Assembly: GCA_905221615.1 (NCBI GenBank)
Contig: CAJNDT010005832.1
Span: forward strand, 248,001-312,000
DNA: 64,000 bases
Direction of reading: 5' to 3'
Source: Symbiodinium sp. CCMP2592
Taxonomy: Eukaryota; Sar; Dinophyceae; Suessiales; Symbiodiniaceae
A program made the position numbers and the translations under genes. How positions within the stretch are numbered: the stretch's first letter is position 1; each line of letters opens with the position of its first letter. Shown one piece after another: positions 9,010 through 19,737 of this stretch. Below the pieces are notes generated by a model. That model saw only the letters and a list, made by a program, of their open reading frames with translations, did no database searches and had not been told where the DNA came from.

Positions 9010-10965
9010 CTAGTGACCGTCCGCCACTGCCTTCTTGCAGTTGCGGCACACTGATGAGTCAAACCTGATTCGCTGTGGAAGACTGTACAAGTCGCTAACC
9101 ATCCGCCCACACATCAGTACGCGGCGGTTGTTGTCAGCAATCATGTGTAGTAAGCGAGTTCTCTGATGCTGCAAAAATGTTGTGCCTTCCGCAGGCTCCG
9201 GCGGCGGCATAATCCGAGCCGGTTCGTCATCACTTCCGGAGCTGTCACCTGAGTCACTTGATCCACTCGAACTAGAAGAGTCAGAATCCTCGCCGGTGAG
9301 TTTGTCGTCTTCTGCATCCAAAGAGGATACACCGCCGTCACCCACCTCAGCTTCGGGTGGCTCATCGACAGAATCCTGCCCCATAAGGTTCTCGTCAGCT
9401 TCGCCCGGAAAGAAGACGCCTGGCTGACTCGGTACTTCCTTATCAAGAGCGTCGATCAAGCCAAACGTGTCGTCGTCACCCGTCACCCTCTCCCATGACA
9501 CAGCGGAGGGAGGGTGACGATCTTCCGTCTGGGCAACAAAGCCCAATCGAAGCTCTTCCAAGCCACTCCCACGCAAATAACCCGCGCGACCAGCATCTGG
9601 ATCAAAGACACCCTCTCGGATCTCTGAGATCAAGGCCATGAGCAGGCGGAGGGGGCGTGCCAACTCGTCATCGCCATAAGTGTCGGCCATCCCGGCAGAG
9701 TTTGCGTGTCCTCCCAGAACCAACTGGTCCAAGTGCTCAACGCCACGCTTTGTCGCCATGGTAAGGAAGGTCCTCTTCAGCGTGTGGCCAGATGTTCTGA
9801 GTGATCCACGGTCGACGAAGATCTTCTGAAGCCATAAAGACATCTCCTCATGTGCTCACGGATGCACCGGTAGGTTCTCCTGCAGGGCCTGGTGTGGGCA
9901 GGGGTGGAACGAACTCTGTAAGTCCCACCTCCACTCGAGCCTCGTGCCACAAATCGAGCCAGTTCGGCCCAGCAATACCCCGTCCAGGAGCGATCATACG
10001 AAGCGGTGCACCCGCAAAGAATTTAGAGTTGACCGTTTTGTAGTCCTCACAGGTGAATTCCAGGAAGAGCCTCTCACCATCATCCCCGCACTCCAGCCCA
10101 CACGAGATAGAGTGCTGAAAATCGGACCCTCGTGATCGCATGTACGCGCAGCACAAAGCTGCTCCCGCGAAAACACGATCCCAAGCGGGGACACTCTTGT
10201 CCCCCAACATGGAATGGAGCAGCCTCAAATTCTTCAAGGTCAAAGGGTCTGCCCTTCGGCGCGCCTTCCGCCGTGCACCCCTCGATGCTGCACCAAGACA
10301 CCGCCTGCTGGATATCACGTCCTCAATCTCCTCAATTGAGAAGACATGTCGAACGAAGATCAACGCTTCACGAAGCGCACGCATCTGTGCCGGCTTCGCT
10401 CCGCCAGCTCTGGCTGCAACCATGTGCTTGTAAACATTGCCCTCTTCATATGGAAAAATCTCGTCGGACCATCCCTCACTTTTGTGAAAACGAAGCAGAG
10501 AGTTACAGTAACACGCTTAAGCAGCGTACTCGGAGCTTTGGGATGCAACCAATCCCGAAGAACTTCCGTACGTTCTTCTGCGGTAGCACACTCAAGCAAA
10601 CTCTTGCAGATCAAGAGGTCCGGGCGAAGGTCGGCCCACCTCAAGATAACAAAGGTCCATCGAGCCATGGCCCGGTCGTGGTCCTTGTCACGCTGATCTT
10701 GCCAAGATATGCCGTGGCTTTTCCGTACCACCGCAAAACACACTCCAGGAACGAGGCCACTTTCTCTAAGACGCCTCTTCTTTTCTGAAGGTGGGAGAAT
10801 TGCTTCGGGATCATCCGGCACAGGCAGATCGGGCAACATAAAAGTGTCTTCCCAGCCCACCACATCGCCAGGCTCGAAGATGCTCCTGAACACACCGTGC
10901 TCCCAGAGCAATTTCGCGGGCTGTCTAGCATCGCTAGCACAAGCATCCACAGCCGTGCTCAGCAA
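9010..10965 (-). pseudogene. YRE-2 tyrosine recombinase, frameshifted
   Basis: Three successive frames (10,965-10,360; 10,423-9,848; 9,843-9,010) give one recombinase. The middle part carries the first catalytic Arg region (YMRSRGSDF). The last part carries SGHTLKRTF (box II with Lys where most tyrosine recombinases have Arg), LGGHAN and the nucleophile region ADTYGDDELARPL. The C-terminus is acidic and ends with a Cys cluster (MCGRM, then VCRNCKK). The last two segments abut within 5 bp, consistent with a one-base slip, and the first two overlap. The enzyme would integrate a circular cDNA in place of an integrase. It is most similar to the recombinases of YRE-3 and YRE-5. Confidence 0.8.
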
Positions 10966-11485
10966 AGCTTCAAAGTCTATCCTTGGAGCGGCTGCATATC
11001 TCTCACCTCCGACCCTGCTGGCACCACCTCACACTCTTTTTGTTTGGCCAAAACCCCTTTCGAGAGCCCGGGAGAGGTTAACCCCGATCCGAACCCTCTC
11101 CTACCGCCTGAGTGGCTCTACCAAGTCGACGTAGAGTGCCGGGCAGGAGGGTAGCTGCAGGTGATAAGGCTGCCAGTGCCAGGACATGCAACCAGGGAAG
11201 AGACACCGATCCCTCTGGGTGACTCTCTCTGCATGAGGGTGCCATCGACCACGGCCAGCTGTATGCGACCACGGACGAGAGAGTCGATCTGCATCAGGAC
11301 AGCACCTCCCCTGGCATGAGTGTTGATATACTCTGGTGCATAGCGTGTCGTGTGAGAGCACCCCGTCACAGAATCCCTTGCCTCCTTCAGAGAGCCTCCC
11401 GAGAGCTAGAAGTATGAGATGTTTTGACTCCCTCCAACGTGCTCCCTTGTCAGTTTTGCCGTAGTGTCGGAGCTCAGAGCGGGGA
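10966..11485. other. No gene seen: junction between YRE-2 and the repeat cluster
   Basis: No convincing coding frame with retroelement motifs, no A1 repeat of YRE-2 and no missing part of YRE-1 is visible. The short frames on both strands overlap one another and show no family signature. This is where the 5' end of YRE-2 should lie. Confidence 0.6.
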
Positions 11486-11907
11486 CGTGTCACTCCCTAG
11501 GATGTACTTGCACTCCTTTGCACATCAGGGATGAGCATCTCTCCCGAAGGCTGTTGCCTCTTCCGCCCATGGGCGATGCCCTGCACGGTTCCACGACGAT
11601 GGCCCACGCTCGCCGCCTCCCAACGAAAGCAGAAAGAATGGCTCAAGAATCAAGGTGGCTCCAGTGCCACACTTCGTAGCCGCAGAGAGTTACGTGTTTT
11701 AACTAACGACCGGCTTGAAGACAGCAAGGAAGTGGGCTCTCACTCCTTCACGGGACGTGACTGCCACTCCCAAGCGCCACGAGCCGCATCTGTCCTTCTG
11801 CCGTGTAGGGTTTAGGGCTCTAAGGTTGCAAACTCTATTTCGTCACCTTCTGGACACCACCGCGACGATAAAAGCTGCTGCTTTCCGCAGGGGGAGCACA
11901 CCCACAC

Positions 11908-14900
11908 ATATGCCGCAGGCAGCGCCCGAGCCCTTAAGCAGTGCACAGAAGCAGTGTGGGCTTCGAAGTTCTCGTCTGTACCGGCTCTTCCTGTCAGTTT
12001 CGCAGGGCAGGGTCGTGCAAAACGTCCTTCCTTGCCCACTACGTGTCCGAGCAGGTGAGAGGGGCGCGGCCTCCAGGCCCTCAGGCACCACCAGCAACTG
12101 TCCAGGAAGGGGACGAAAAGGGTCTGCAACCTTAAAGAGCTCTAAACCACGGCAGAAGGACAGATGCGGCTCACGGCGCTTGGGAGTGGCAGTCACGTCC
12201 CAGAAGCGCACCTGCGAAGGAGTATAGCCCACTTCCTTGCTGTCTTCAGGCCGGTCCTGGTGGAGGGCGAGCCCGATCCACTACGGCCACGCGAAAAGCA
12301 AGGGGTGGGAGCCACACCCAAGTCAGGGGCGCTATGGCTCAGAGAGAAGGCTAAAACTGGGATTGTGGGGGCCTTGAACCTCGTCGAAAAGCAAGTTGAG
12401 AGCCCCAAGCCCGTTAGTTAAAACACGCAACTCTCTACGGCCACGAAGTGTGGCACTAGAGCGAGCTTGAGCCGAGACTTGAGCCATTCCTTTCCTTTTC
12501 CTTTCTTCTAGAGGCGGCGAGGAGTCCGCGGCCCGTAGGCCCTCGACATGCACTTAATTACCATGGGTTTTCCAGGCGGAAAAAGCAAGCTCAGTCCTAC
12601 GGGAGAGTAACCTCGTCCCAGATGTGCTAAGGAGTGCGAACAGCCTAAGGGAGCGTAACGCGTCCCTGCTCTGCACTACGGAGCCTACGGGAGGGAGCGT
12701 CCCGTCCCGCAGAGCTGCACGTCAGAGGAGTGAGACACGTCCTCACCGGAAGTGCTATACGTCCTAAGGAGAGAGGCCGTCCCCTGCAGAGCAGAAAAGG
12801 AGGCTCCCGTGTTCTCGCTCTTACGGAGCAGGGAAAAGTACCTGAGCCGAAACTCGTGCTGAGCTGAAAAGAACCGGATGAAAGGCAACCAACAGAAGCT
12901 CTCGAGCACAGCTGGAGTGTCGAGACCCGCCGGAGCGAATCTCTTAACCACCGCTGCGCACCGGTGTCCCCACGCCACACGCCTGGAGGAAGGGCAGTGC
13001 CGCAACAGGCCAGCCCTGACGTCAAGGAGGCGGCCTACAGACGCCCGCGGAGTAACTCTGACAGGCGTAAACCACCACGGGAAAACAGATACAACACGAG
13101 AGCAACGCCGGGGACACCGTACCCGGGGGGCCTCCTTCACGTGCCAGACGAACAGGGCTGCATTGGGCCAGGAGGGTTTGCGGAGCCCAAAGAGGTCAAC
13201 CAGGCGGACATCTCTGATAGCGAGCACAGTGCAGTACAAGCACCAGGGAGCGCTGTGCAAAAGCTAACTGCCAAAGAAAACGCCAACCTCAGAAAGGAGG
13301 CCAGGGAGTGGGAGGCAACACGTCTCTAATAGCCCAGTCCCTTTATGGCGTCACCGCCCCTGTATCCAGGCTATTAGGGACGTGTTGCCTCCCACTCCCT
13401 GGCCTTCTTCTGGGAGGTTGGCGTTTTCTTCGGCAGCCTGGTTGGCCTCTTTAGGCTCCGCAGGCCCCCTGGCCCAATGCAGCCCAATTCGTCTGCAGGC
13501 ACGTGGGCCCCGCGCCACCTGTTAGGAAGATGAGGGGCAGCGTCGTCCCTGCGCCTTGTTGAGGGAAAGCGTTGGCCCTGCGCTTTGCTGAAGGGCGTGG
13601 GCGGTTAGGGTTGTTTTCGGGTTAGGACCTGTTGCTCCGATGGGGGCTCTACCGGACGCCCTGGCTTTTTTGTCGAGGGAGACCTCCCCTCCGAGGTACG
13701 GTGTGTCGCTCTCGTGTTGTGTCTGTTTTGCCGTGGTGGTTTACGCCTGTCACATAAATATACATTATCATTCATGTTGTTTTAAATGTCTGCAAAATTG
13801 CTTGTGTTTTTCTATAAGGTTTTGGGATAGGCTGAGTACGATTCAGTCTTTCGTTACATGGGCTGTTTAGATACTGTTGCTTAATCTGCAGGCTTCAGTG
13901 CGGTATTGGATGTTTTGTGATGGATCTTCTGGGGTTGCAGGTTCAGGCTTGGTTCGTACCTGTGGGGTTTACTTCTGGGTGATGGTTTGGGGTTTCCGCG
14001 GGTACCGGCCTCCTGAACGTCAGGGCTAGCCTGTTGCGGCACTGCCCTTCCTCGAGGCGTGTGGCGTGGACACCGGTGCGTAGTGGTGGTTAAGAGATTC
14101 GCTCCGGCGGGTCTCGACACTCCAGCTGTGCTCGGAGAGCTTCTGGTTGGTTGTTCTTCTCAGCTCAGCACAAGTTTCGGCTCAGGTACTTTTCCCTGCT
14201 CCGTAAGAGCGAGAACACGGAAGCCTCCCGTTCTGCTCTGCAGGGGACGGCCTCTCTCCTTGGGACGTGTAGCACTCCCGGTGAGGACGTGTCTCACTCC
14301 TCTGATGTGCAGCTCTGCGGGACGGGACGCTCCCTCCCGTAGGCACCGTAGTGCAGAGCAGGGACGCGTTACGCTCCCTTAGAACTGTTCGCACTCCTTA
14401 GCACATCTGGGACAAGGTTACTCTCCCATAGAACTTAGCTTGCTTTTTCCGCCTGCGGGCCATGCCCGCTCCTACCGGGGCGGAAGACCATGGAAAACCC
14501 ATGGTAATTCAGTGCACGTCGAGGGCCTACGGGCCGCGGACTTCTCGCCGCCTCTAGAAGAAAGGAAAAGGAAAGGAATGGCTCAAGTCTCGGCTCAAGC
14601 TAGCTCCAGTGCCACACTTCGTGGCCGTAGAGAGTTGCGTGTTTTAACTAACGGGCTTGGGGCTCTCAACTTGCTTTTCGACAAGGTTCAAGGCCCCCAC
14701 AATCCCAGTTTTAAGCCTTCTCTCTGAGCCATAGCGCCCCTGACTTGGGTGTGGCTCCCACCCCTTTCTTTTCGCGTAGTGGATCGGGCTCGCCCTCCAC
14801 CAGGACCGGCCTGAAGACAGCAAGGAAGTGGGCTATACTCCTTCACAGGTGCGCTTCTGGGACGTGACTGCCACTCCCAAGCGCCGTGAGCCGCATCTGT

Positions 14901-15137
14901 CCTTCTGCCGTGCAGGGTTGAGGGCTCTATAAGGTTGCAGACCCTTTTCGTCACCTTCCTGGACAGTAGCTGTTGGTGCCTACGGGCCTGGAGGCCGCGC
15001 CCCTCCCTTTCAGTGGGCAAGGAAGGGCGCTCTGCACGACCCTGCCCTGCGAAATTGATAGGAGGAGCCGGTACAGACGAGTGCTTCGAAGCCCACTGCC
15101 TGTGCACTGCTCAGGGCTCGGGCGCTGCCTGAGGCAG
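11908..15137. repeat. Long imperfect inverted repeat, arms about 1.4 kb
   Basis: The left arm (about 11,908-13,345) is the reverse complement of the right arm (about 13,361-15,137). The apex is near 13,310-13,395, where GGCAACACGTC on one side faces GACGTGTTGCC on the other across a roughly 40 bp loop. Matching landmarks include the GCGTCCCGTCCC block near 12,690 against GGGACGGGACGC near 14,320, and the ends at about 11,915 and 15,125 (AGCGCCCGAGCCCT against AGGGCTCGGGCGCT). The right arm carries an extra AT-rich insert. Transcription would give long double-stranded RNA. Confidence 0.85.
13753..13994. other. AT-rich insertion inside the right arm of the inverted repeat
   Basis: The sequence after ACGCCTGTCA (ending 13,752) is absent from the other copies, which go straight on to the GAGTTACTCCGCGGG-type sequence (left arm near 13,045-13,060; third copy near 15,893-15,907). 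About 240 bp of AT-rich DNA replaces a few bases. I see no coding sequence, terminal repeat or clear target duplication in it. Confidence 0.6.
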
Positions 15138-16386
15138 TCGCTGCCCTCTGCCCGCCCTTTTAGGGTCCCACACCGGTTTTCTTTGGTTCTGTTTCAATTC
15201 CTTCTCCTCGGCCGCCCTGGCAATGAGGATTGAGTTACGGCAAGGAGGACCCCCTCTTCAGGCACTTTCGAGGTCTATCTGCCTATCCCTTAGGCGATGG
15301 CCTTTAGGAGAGTTCTTTGTTACATCGCCTAGGTCTGTGAGGGTGGCTCCCCCCTGCAGTCCCTTTATGACGTCACCGCCCTGTGTCTTGCCTACGACAC
15401 ACTGCGGCGATGAAGCTACTGCTGCTTTCCTGGCTAATAGGGACGTGTTGCCTCCCATTCCCTGGCCTCCTTCTGGAGGTTGGCGTTTTTCGTCGGCAGT
15501 TAGCTTTTGTACAGCGCTCCCTGGTGCTTTGCACGGCACTGTGCTCGGTATCAGGGATGTCCGCCTGGTTGGCCTCTTTAGGCTCCGCAGGCCCCCTGGC
15601 CCAATGCAGCCCTAACTCGTCTGCAGGCACGTGGGCCCCGCGCCACCTGTTAGGAAGATGAGGGGCAGCGTCGTCCCTGCGCCTTGTTGAGGGGAAGCGT
15701 TGGCCCTGCGCTTTGTTGAAGGGCGTGGGCGGTTAGGGTTGCTTTCGGGTTAGGACCTGTTACTCCGATGGGGCTCTGCCGGACGCCACGACACGTGGCT
15801 TTTTTGTCGAGATAGGCCTCCCCTCCGGGGTACGGTGTGCCCGGCTTCGCTCTCGTGTTGTGTCTGTTTTCCCGTGGTGGTTTACGCCTGTCAGGGTTAC
15901 TCCGCGGGCGCCTGTACCGGCCGCCTCCTTTACGTCAGGGCTGGCCTGTTGCGGCACTGCCCTTCCTCGAGGCGTGTGGCGTGGGGACACCGGTGCGTAG
16001 CGGTGGTTAAGAGATTCGCTCCGGCGGGTCTCGACCACTTCATCCTCCAGCTTTGCTCGGAGAGCTTCTGGTTGGTTGTCCTTCACCCGGTTCTTCTCAG
16101 CTCAGCACGAGTTCGGCTCAGGTACTTCCCTGCTCCGTAAGAGCGTGAACACGGGAGCCTCCTGTTCTGCTCTGCAGGGGACGGCCTCTCTCCTTGGGAC
16201 GTGTAGCACTCCCGGTGAGGACGTGTCTCACTCCTCTGATGTGCAGCTCTGCGGGACGGGACGCTCCCTCCCGTAGTGCAGAGCACGGACGCTTTTCGCT
16301 CCCTTAGGACTGTTCGCACTCCTTAGCACATCTGGGACGAGGTTACTCTCCCGTAGGACTTAGCTCCCTTTTTCCGCCTGCGGGCG

Positions 16387-17214
16387 ATGCCCGCTCCTAC
16401 CGGGGCGGAAGACCATGGAAAACCCATGGTAATTAAGTGCATGTCGAGGGCCTACGGGCCGCGGGCTCCACCGCTCCTGAAGAAAGGAAAAGGAAGAGGT
16501 TTTGGAAAAGGAAAAGGATTTGGAAAGAAAGGTGGAAAGAGCATAAGGCAGGCCGAAGGAAAAGGCTACGAGAGTGACAAAGGAAAAGGCAAAGGTGGAC
16601 AGAATGGACCTGTATGTTTCAATTGTGGTAAGACCGGACATTACTCTTCGGAGTGTTGGTCGGCACCAAAGGGAAAAGGAAAAGGAGGAAAAGGAAAAGT
16701 TCGGAATGTCCAAGAGACAGGTGAGGAAGAATGGTATGAAGAGCAACCAAGTTCTTCTACACAGGCACAAGCAAGACCACCACAAGGAGCCAAAGGAAAT
16801 GAGCAAGTGCGTAGGTTGGTGACAACACCTATGCCAGTGATTGAAGAAGTGTTCGAAGAAGATGATGACTACATTGATCTTGTAGGAATGTTCGAAGAGA
16901 TGGTGATGGATTATGCTGCACGAGCAGTAAAAGTCAACACAGTTGTGCTATGGTCAAGCATGGCTGACGAAAGTGATGAAGAAGATTATGAGAGAGACGA
17001 ACTTCACAAGTGGTATGAAGACCTACAAGTGGACAAGAAGAATGCCAAGAGTGCAAGAGACCGAGAAAGACTTTTCGGAAGTGTTCAAGATGAAGAGCCA
17101 GAAGTGCATCGAGTAAGACCTGTTAGCTCAAGCTACTCAGAACTCGTTGAAGTCGTTTTAGATAGTGGCGCGGATTGTCATGTACTCTTCTATGCTGCTA
17201 CAGCGAAGACTTAG
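16387..17214 (+). pseudogene. COP-1 Gag C-terminus and start of protease
   Basis: The recognisable part begins near 16,475 with a basic GKGKGF-type stretch, followed by a CX2CX4HX4C zinc knuckle (CFNCGKTGHYSSEC, about 16,618-16,660) that would bind the RNA genome. A second Lys-Gly stretch and an acidic linker follow. The frame ends just after the aspartic protease active site (VVLDSGADCHVL, about 17,150-17,190). The protease then continues in the frame starting around 17,175-17,200, so one indel separates the two. The capsid-like N-terminal half of Gag is absent. Confidence 0.8.
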
Positions 17215-18833
17215 GAACAGTTGAGTTCCCAGCTTTGAGAATGGTTATTCAAGATGCCCAAGGCAACAGGATAAGAACCACTGAGACAAGAGCGAACATC
17301 ACATTCGAATTTCAAAGGACAGATGGAAGAGTGATAAAGGTGAGAGATTCAGCTGTGTTCAGAGATGTAACACAACCACTATTTGCAGTAGGCAAGTTGT
17401 GGAAAGTCGGATGGGGACTTGATCCTCTAGACCAGTTCAATGCTTACTTGAAGAAAGGATCAGCAAGAGTACCAGTGAGGTTTGCAAGAAACTCAACAGT
17501 GACGGACCTCAAGATTTACAGAGCTCAAGTGAAGGTTGAAAGTGATGAACCACAAGTGAGGAAGCTCACATTGATCAAGCAGATGGAAGATGATTTCGAG
17601 AAGATGAAGTATCATGAAGGATGGTTTTTCATGTCAGATGGGAAGCCAGCAAGGATCGATTATGACAAGTACACAACATATGATCCCACAAATGATGACG
17701 TGAAAGCGTTCAAATTCAGAACTACTTTGGTATCGAGGTACGATGGTGATAACATCGTATGGAGCGAACTGGAGTTTGTGGAGTGCGCTGAAAAGTGGGA
17801 AGACCGAGAAGAGATTACGATAGATGCAGTTGAAGAGAACTCGGTGATCATCACGATCTTGGAGAGAAAGTCTCTAGGACTTGAAGAGTACGGTGAATAT
17901 GAAAGAACAGTCCCGAAGAAGAAAAAGAAGGAACAAGAAAAAGAAGTGGAAGCAGCAGACGTGGAGATGACGGTTCACAAAGAAGGAAGTGATACAAAGA
18001 AGACAGTGGAACAAGTTGAGAAGGAAGCCGCAGAAGCTATGGAGAATTTGTTTCCTAGCGACCCACCTGCAGAAGAAGACATGAAAGAGTGGAAGAAAAT
18101 TGAAGAGCAACTGCCAAGTCTAGGAGAGAAGATGGAAGAAGCGATGATTGTGGCAGGAGTCGAACTCAACCTAGAGAGTACACTCAAGGAAATGAGAACA
18201 GCATGTGAATTCCTGAAGATAGGAAAGACTGGAAGTAAGGCTCAAATATGGCAACGGTTGAAACAAGCCATATCAGCAAACAAGATGAAGGAGTTGGTTG
18301 AAATCTCCAAAGGACTGGAACTAGAGTTCACAAGAGAACCAAAAGGAGAAAAGAGACCAGAGATGCCAACTGACGAAGAGAGAAAGAAGCACGAATTGAT
18401 GCACCTACCAAAAGCTGATTGGTGTGAAAGTTGTCAAGCAACAAGGTCAAGAGAAGACAGTTTCGATGTGTCAGAGAAGAAGAATGAAGCATCGCTAGTT
18501 TCAATGGATTTCAAGTTCACTGGGACCCGAGATGAAGAGAACACAAAAGACAACAAAGATGCATTGACAATCGGACTGGTGATGGTTGATGAAGCAACAA
18601 AGTTCGTACATGTCATTCCAGTAGCGACAAAAGAAGTGACAGCATACGTTGTTGAAGAAGTCTGCAGAGTGCTTATGCTGTTAATTTTAAATTCCAAAGT
18701 CATTTTGAGGACTGACACGGAACCAGCAATGATTTCGCTGAGGAAGAAGGTGCAAGGAATAAGGAAGATGAAGAATCTTGATACAGAGATACAAGATGTA
18801 GCACCAGATGAACACCAAGGCTTTGCAAGTTGA
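17175..18833 (+). pseudogene. COP-1 protease remainder, SAP-like motif and integrase N-terminal half
   Basis: The frame resumes in the protease (FPALRMVIQDAQGNR), then passes through a long charged linker with a Lys/Glu-rich coiled-coil-like segment. Near 18,184-18,261 is a SAP-like helix-turn-helix (MRTACEFLKIGKTGSK), a DNA-binding motif found at the same place in COP-2 and COP-3. The integrase follows: the HX3-CX2C zinc-binding remnant (HLPKADWCESC), the first catalytic Asp (SMDFKFTG) and the second (RTDTEPAM). The frame ends just before the third catalytic residue, because of a frameshift at about 18,820. Confidence 0.8.
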
Positions 18834-19190
18834 AAGATGGGTTCAAACGGTTCGGAACTTATCCAAGACATTGGTGTATGGAGTTGAATCGCAAGCGAAA
18901 GTGAAGATTACTTCAGAAAGTACGCTGTATCCATGGGCAGCAAGACATGCAGCATTCCTACTGAATAGGTTTGTTGTGAAGAAAGGATCAACACCTTTTG
19001 AAGTGCTATTCGACAGAGAGTACAAAGGAACATTAGCACCAGGGGGAAGCGTAGTATTGGCAAAGCCAGTACCAAAAGTCAAGGAAAGGGGTGAAGCATG
19101 GAGAAAAGGAATCTTCGTTGGAAGAGACTCGGTGAACAACCTGAATCTGATAAGCGCAAGACAAGGAACCATCAAGAGCAGAACGATAAG
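18808..19190 (+). pseudogene. COP-1 integrase C-terminal half, interrupted by YRE-3
   Basis: This frame supplies the third catalytic residue (Glu in VERWVQTVRN, near 18,826-18,850) and the Copia integrase C-terminal region (TLYPWAARHAAFLLNRF, then GIFVGRD). It is cut at 19,190 within IKSRTI. The next codon is completed by base 49,238 after YRE-3, and the reading frame continues unchanged from there. The apparent coding after 19,190 belongs to repeat A1 of YRE-3. Confidence 0.85.
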
Positions 19191-19355
19191 CATCCATCAT
19201 GCGTGCGTGAATGGGTTTTATTTTCCGCCGAAAGTGTAGACAAAGTTTGTCGAAAAAGGAAAACAGTGTTTTCACTTGTGTGTGAGTGACACTAGACAAA
19301 TTTTGCCGTGCAGCTTTCGGCTTGGAGTTGGATCTGTGATCCAAAAAGTTTTTAT
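19191..19355 (+). repeat. YRE-3 terminal repeat A1
   Basis: It is identical over 165 bp to 48,624-48,788 (A2). It contains TTTTATTTTCC, complementary to the GGAAAATAA end of the B repeat, plus a GACAAA-G-TTTGTC palindrome (19,239-19,251) and a TTGGATC-TGT-GATCCAA hairpin (19,328-19,344). After GTTTTTAT the two copies diverge: A2 continues with CCCACCCACC, A1 with AGAGTAGC. Confidence 0.9.
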
Positions 19356-19737
19356 AGAGTAGCTTGTAGTGCTCCGCAGCAGTGGGGGTCGTCAGCGACG
19401 ACCTTCCACTCCCTTTTATATAACTGTCAGTGCCAGTTATGGTTGACCAAGCAGCCCGCACTTATGCGGCTGAGTCGCCAGAGGCGCCGTACCCTAGAAG
19501 GGACGGTCGAGAAAATCAGTTGGCAGCGCCACAATGCCTGCAACGCGTGCGACAGTGTCGCTCCTGCCTCCGCTTTTTGCAGTGCAATCCAATCTTTGTG
19601 CTAGAGCAGGCCATGCGTGAAGAAATGGCACAACAGGAGATAAGTTATCTCCTTTGGGCCATTAGCTGTGCCATGCGGGTAGACCCCGCGGTCGTCAGCA
19701 GTCCAAAGTTTGGCCCCCCTTCTACCCTTTTGCGCAG
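19356..19737 (+). other. YRE-3 leader, non-coding
   Basis: No coding family is recognised between A1 and the first ORF. Perfect hairpins occur at 19,387-19,403 (7 bp arms, AGC loop), 19,549-19,561 (5 bp arms, AGT loop) and 19,635-19,653 (8 bp arms, AGT loop). Confidence 0.6.

Larger units (their letters stand above)
2774..11100 (-). mobile_element. YRE-2: tyrosine-recombinase retrotransposon inserted in YRE-1
   Basis: On the minus strand the order is tyrosine recombinase (10,965-9,010), Gag (8,943-7,553), oxygenase-like/methyltransferase-like/RT/RNase H polyprotein (7,552-3,552), then B1-A2-B2 repeats (3,522-2,774). The 3' end at 2774 lies in the RT gene of YRE-1. No A1 copy matching 3033-3263 was found upstream of the recombinase, so the 5' end is probably lost; the coordinate 11,100 is only where recognisable coding ends and the GC-rich repeat cluster takes over. 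Gag and recombinase carry frameshifts, while the main polyprotein is intact over 1,121 codons. Confidence 0.8.
11486..16500. repeat. GC-rich non-coding repeat cluster, copies in alternating orientation
   Basis: At least four copies or part-copies of one GC-rich sequence are present: forward at about 11,486-11,860, inverted at about 11,908-13,345, forward at about 13,361-15,137 and forward at about 15,360-16,500. Shared landmarks include GGGACGTGTTGCCTCCCA, GGACGTGTCTCACTCC, a GGAAAACCCATGGTAATT block and AAGAAAGGAAAAGGAA. Variants of a GGACGTGTNNCACTCC-like word recur several times per copy. Long frames occur on both strands in mirrored pairs, which reflects the inverted copies rather than genes. 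The last copy runs directly into the truncated gag of COP-1. Its origin (long LTRs, a satellite, or a non-autonomous element) is unresolved. Confidence 0.8.

Noticed and set aside
11805-11825. Telomere-like TAGGGTTTAGGG and other GGTTAGGGTT words in the repeat cluster
   Set aside because: Fewer than two repeat units each and not in an array; too short to call interstitial telomere DNA.
11486-16440. Many frames of 70-190 codons on both strands in the GC-rich cluster
   Set aside because: They occur as mirrored pairs because the DNA is an inverted repeat, overlap each other, lack motifs and are not conserved in frame between copies.
19100-19289. Coding that seems to run from COP-1 into 19,191-19,239
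   Set aside because: Bases from 19,191 on are repeat A1 of YRE-3; the true continuation is at 49,238.
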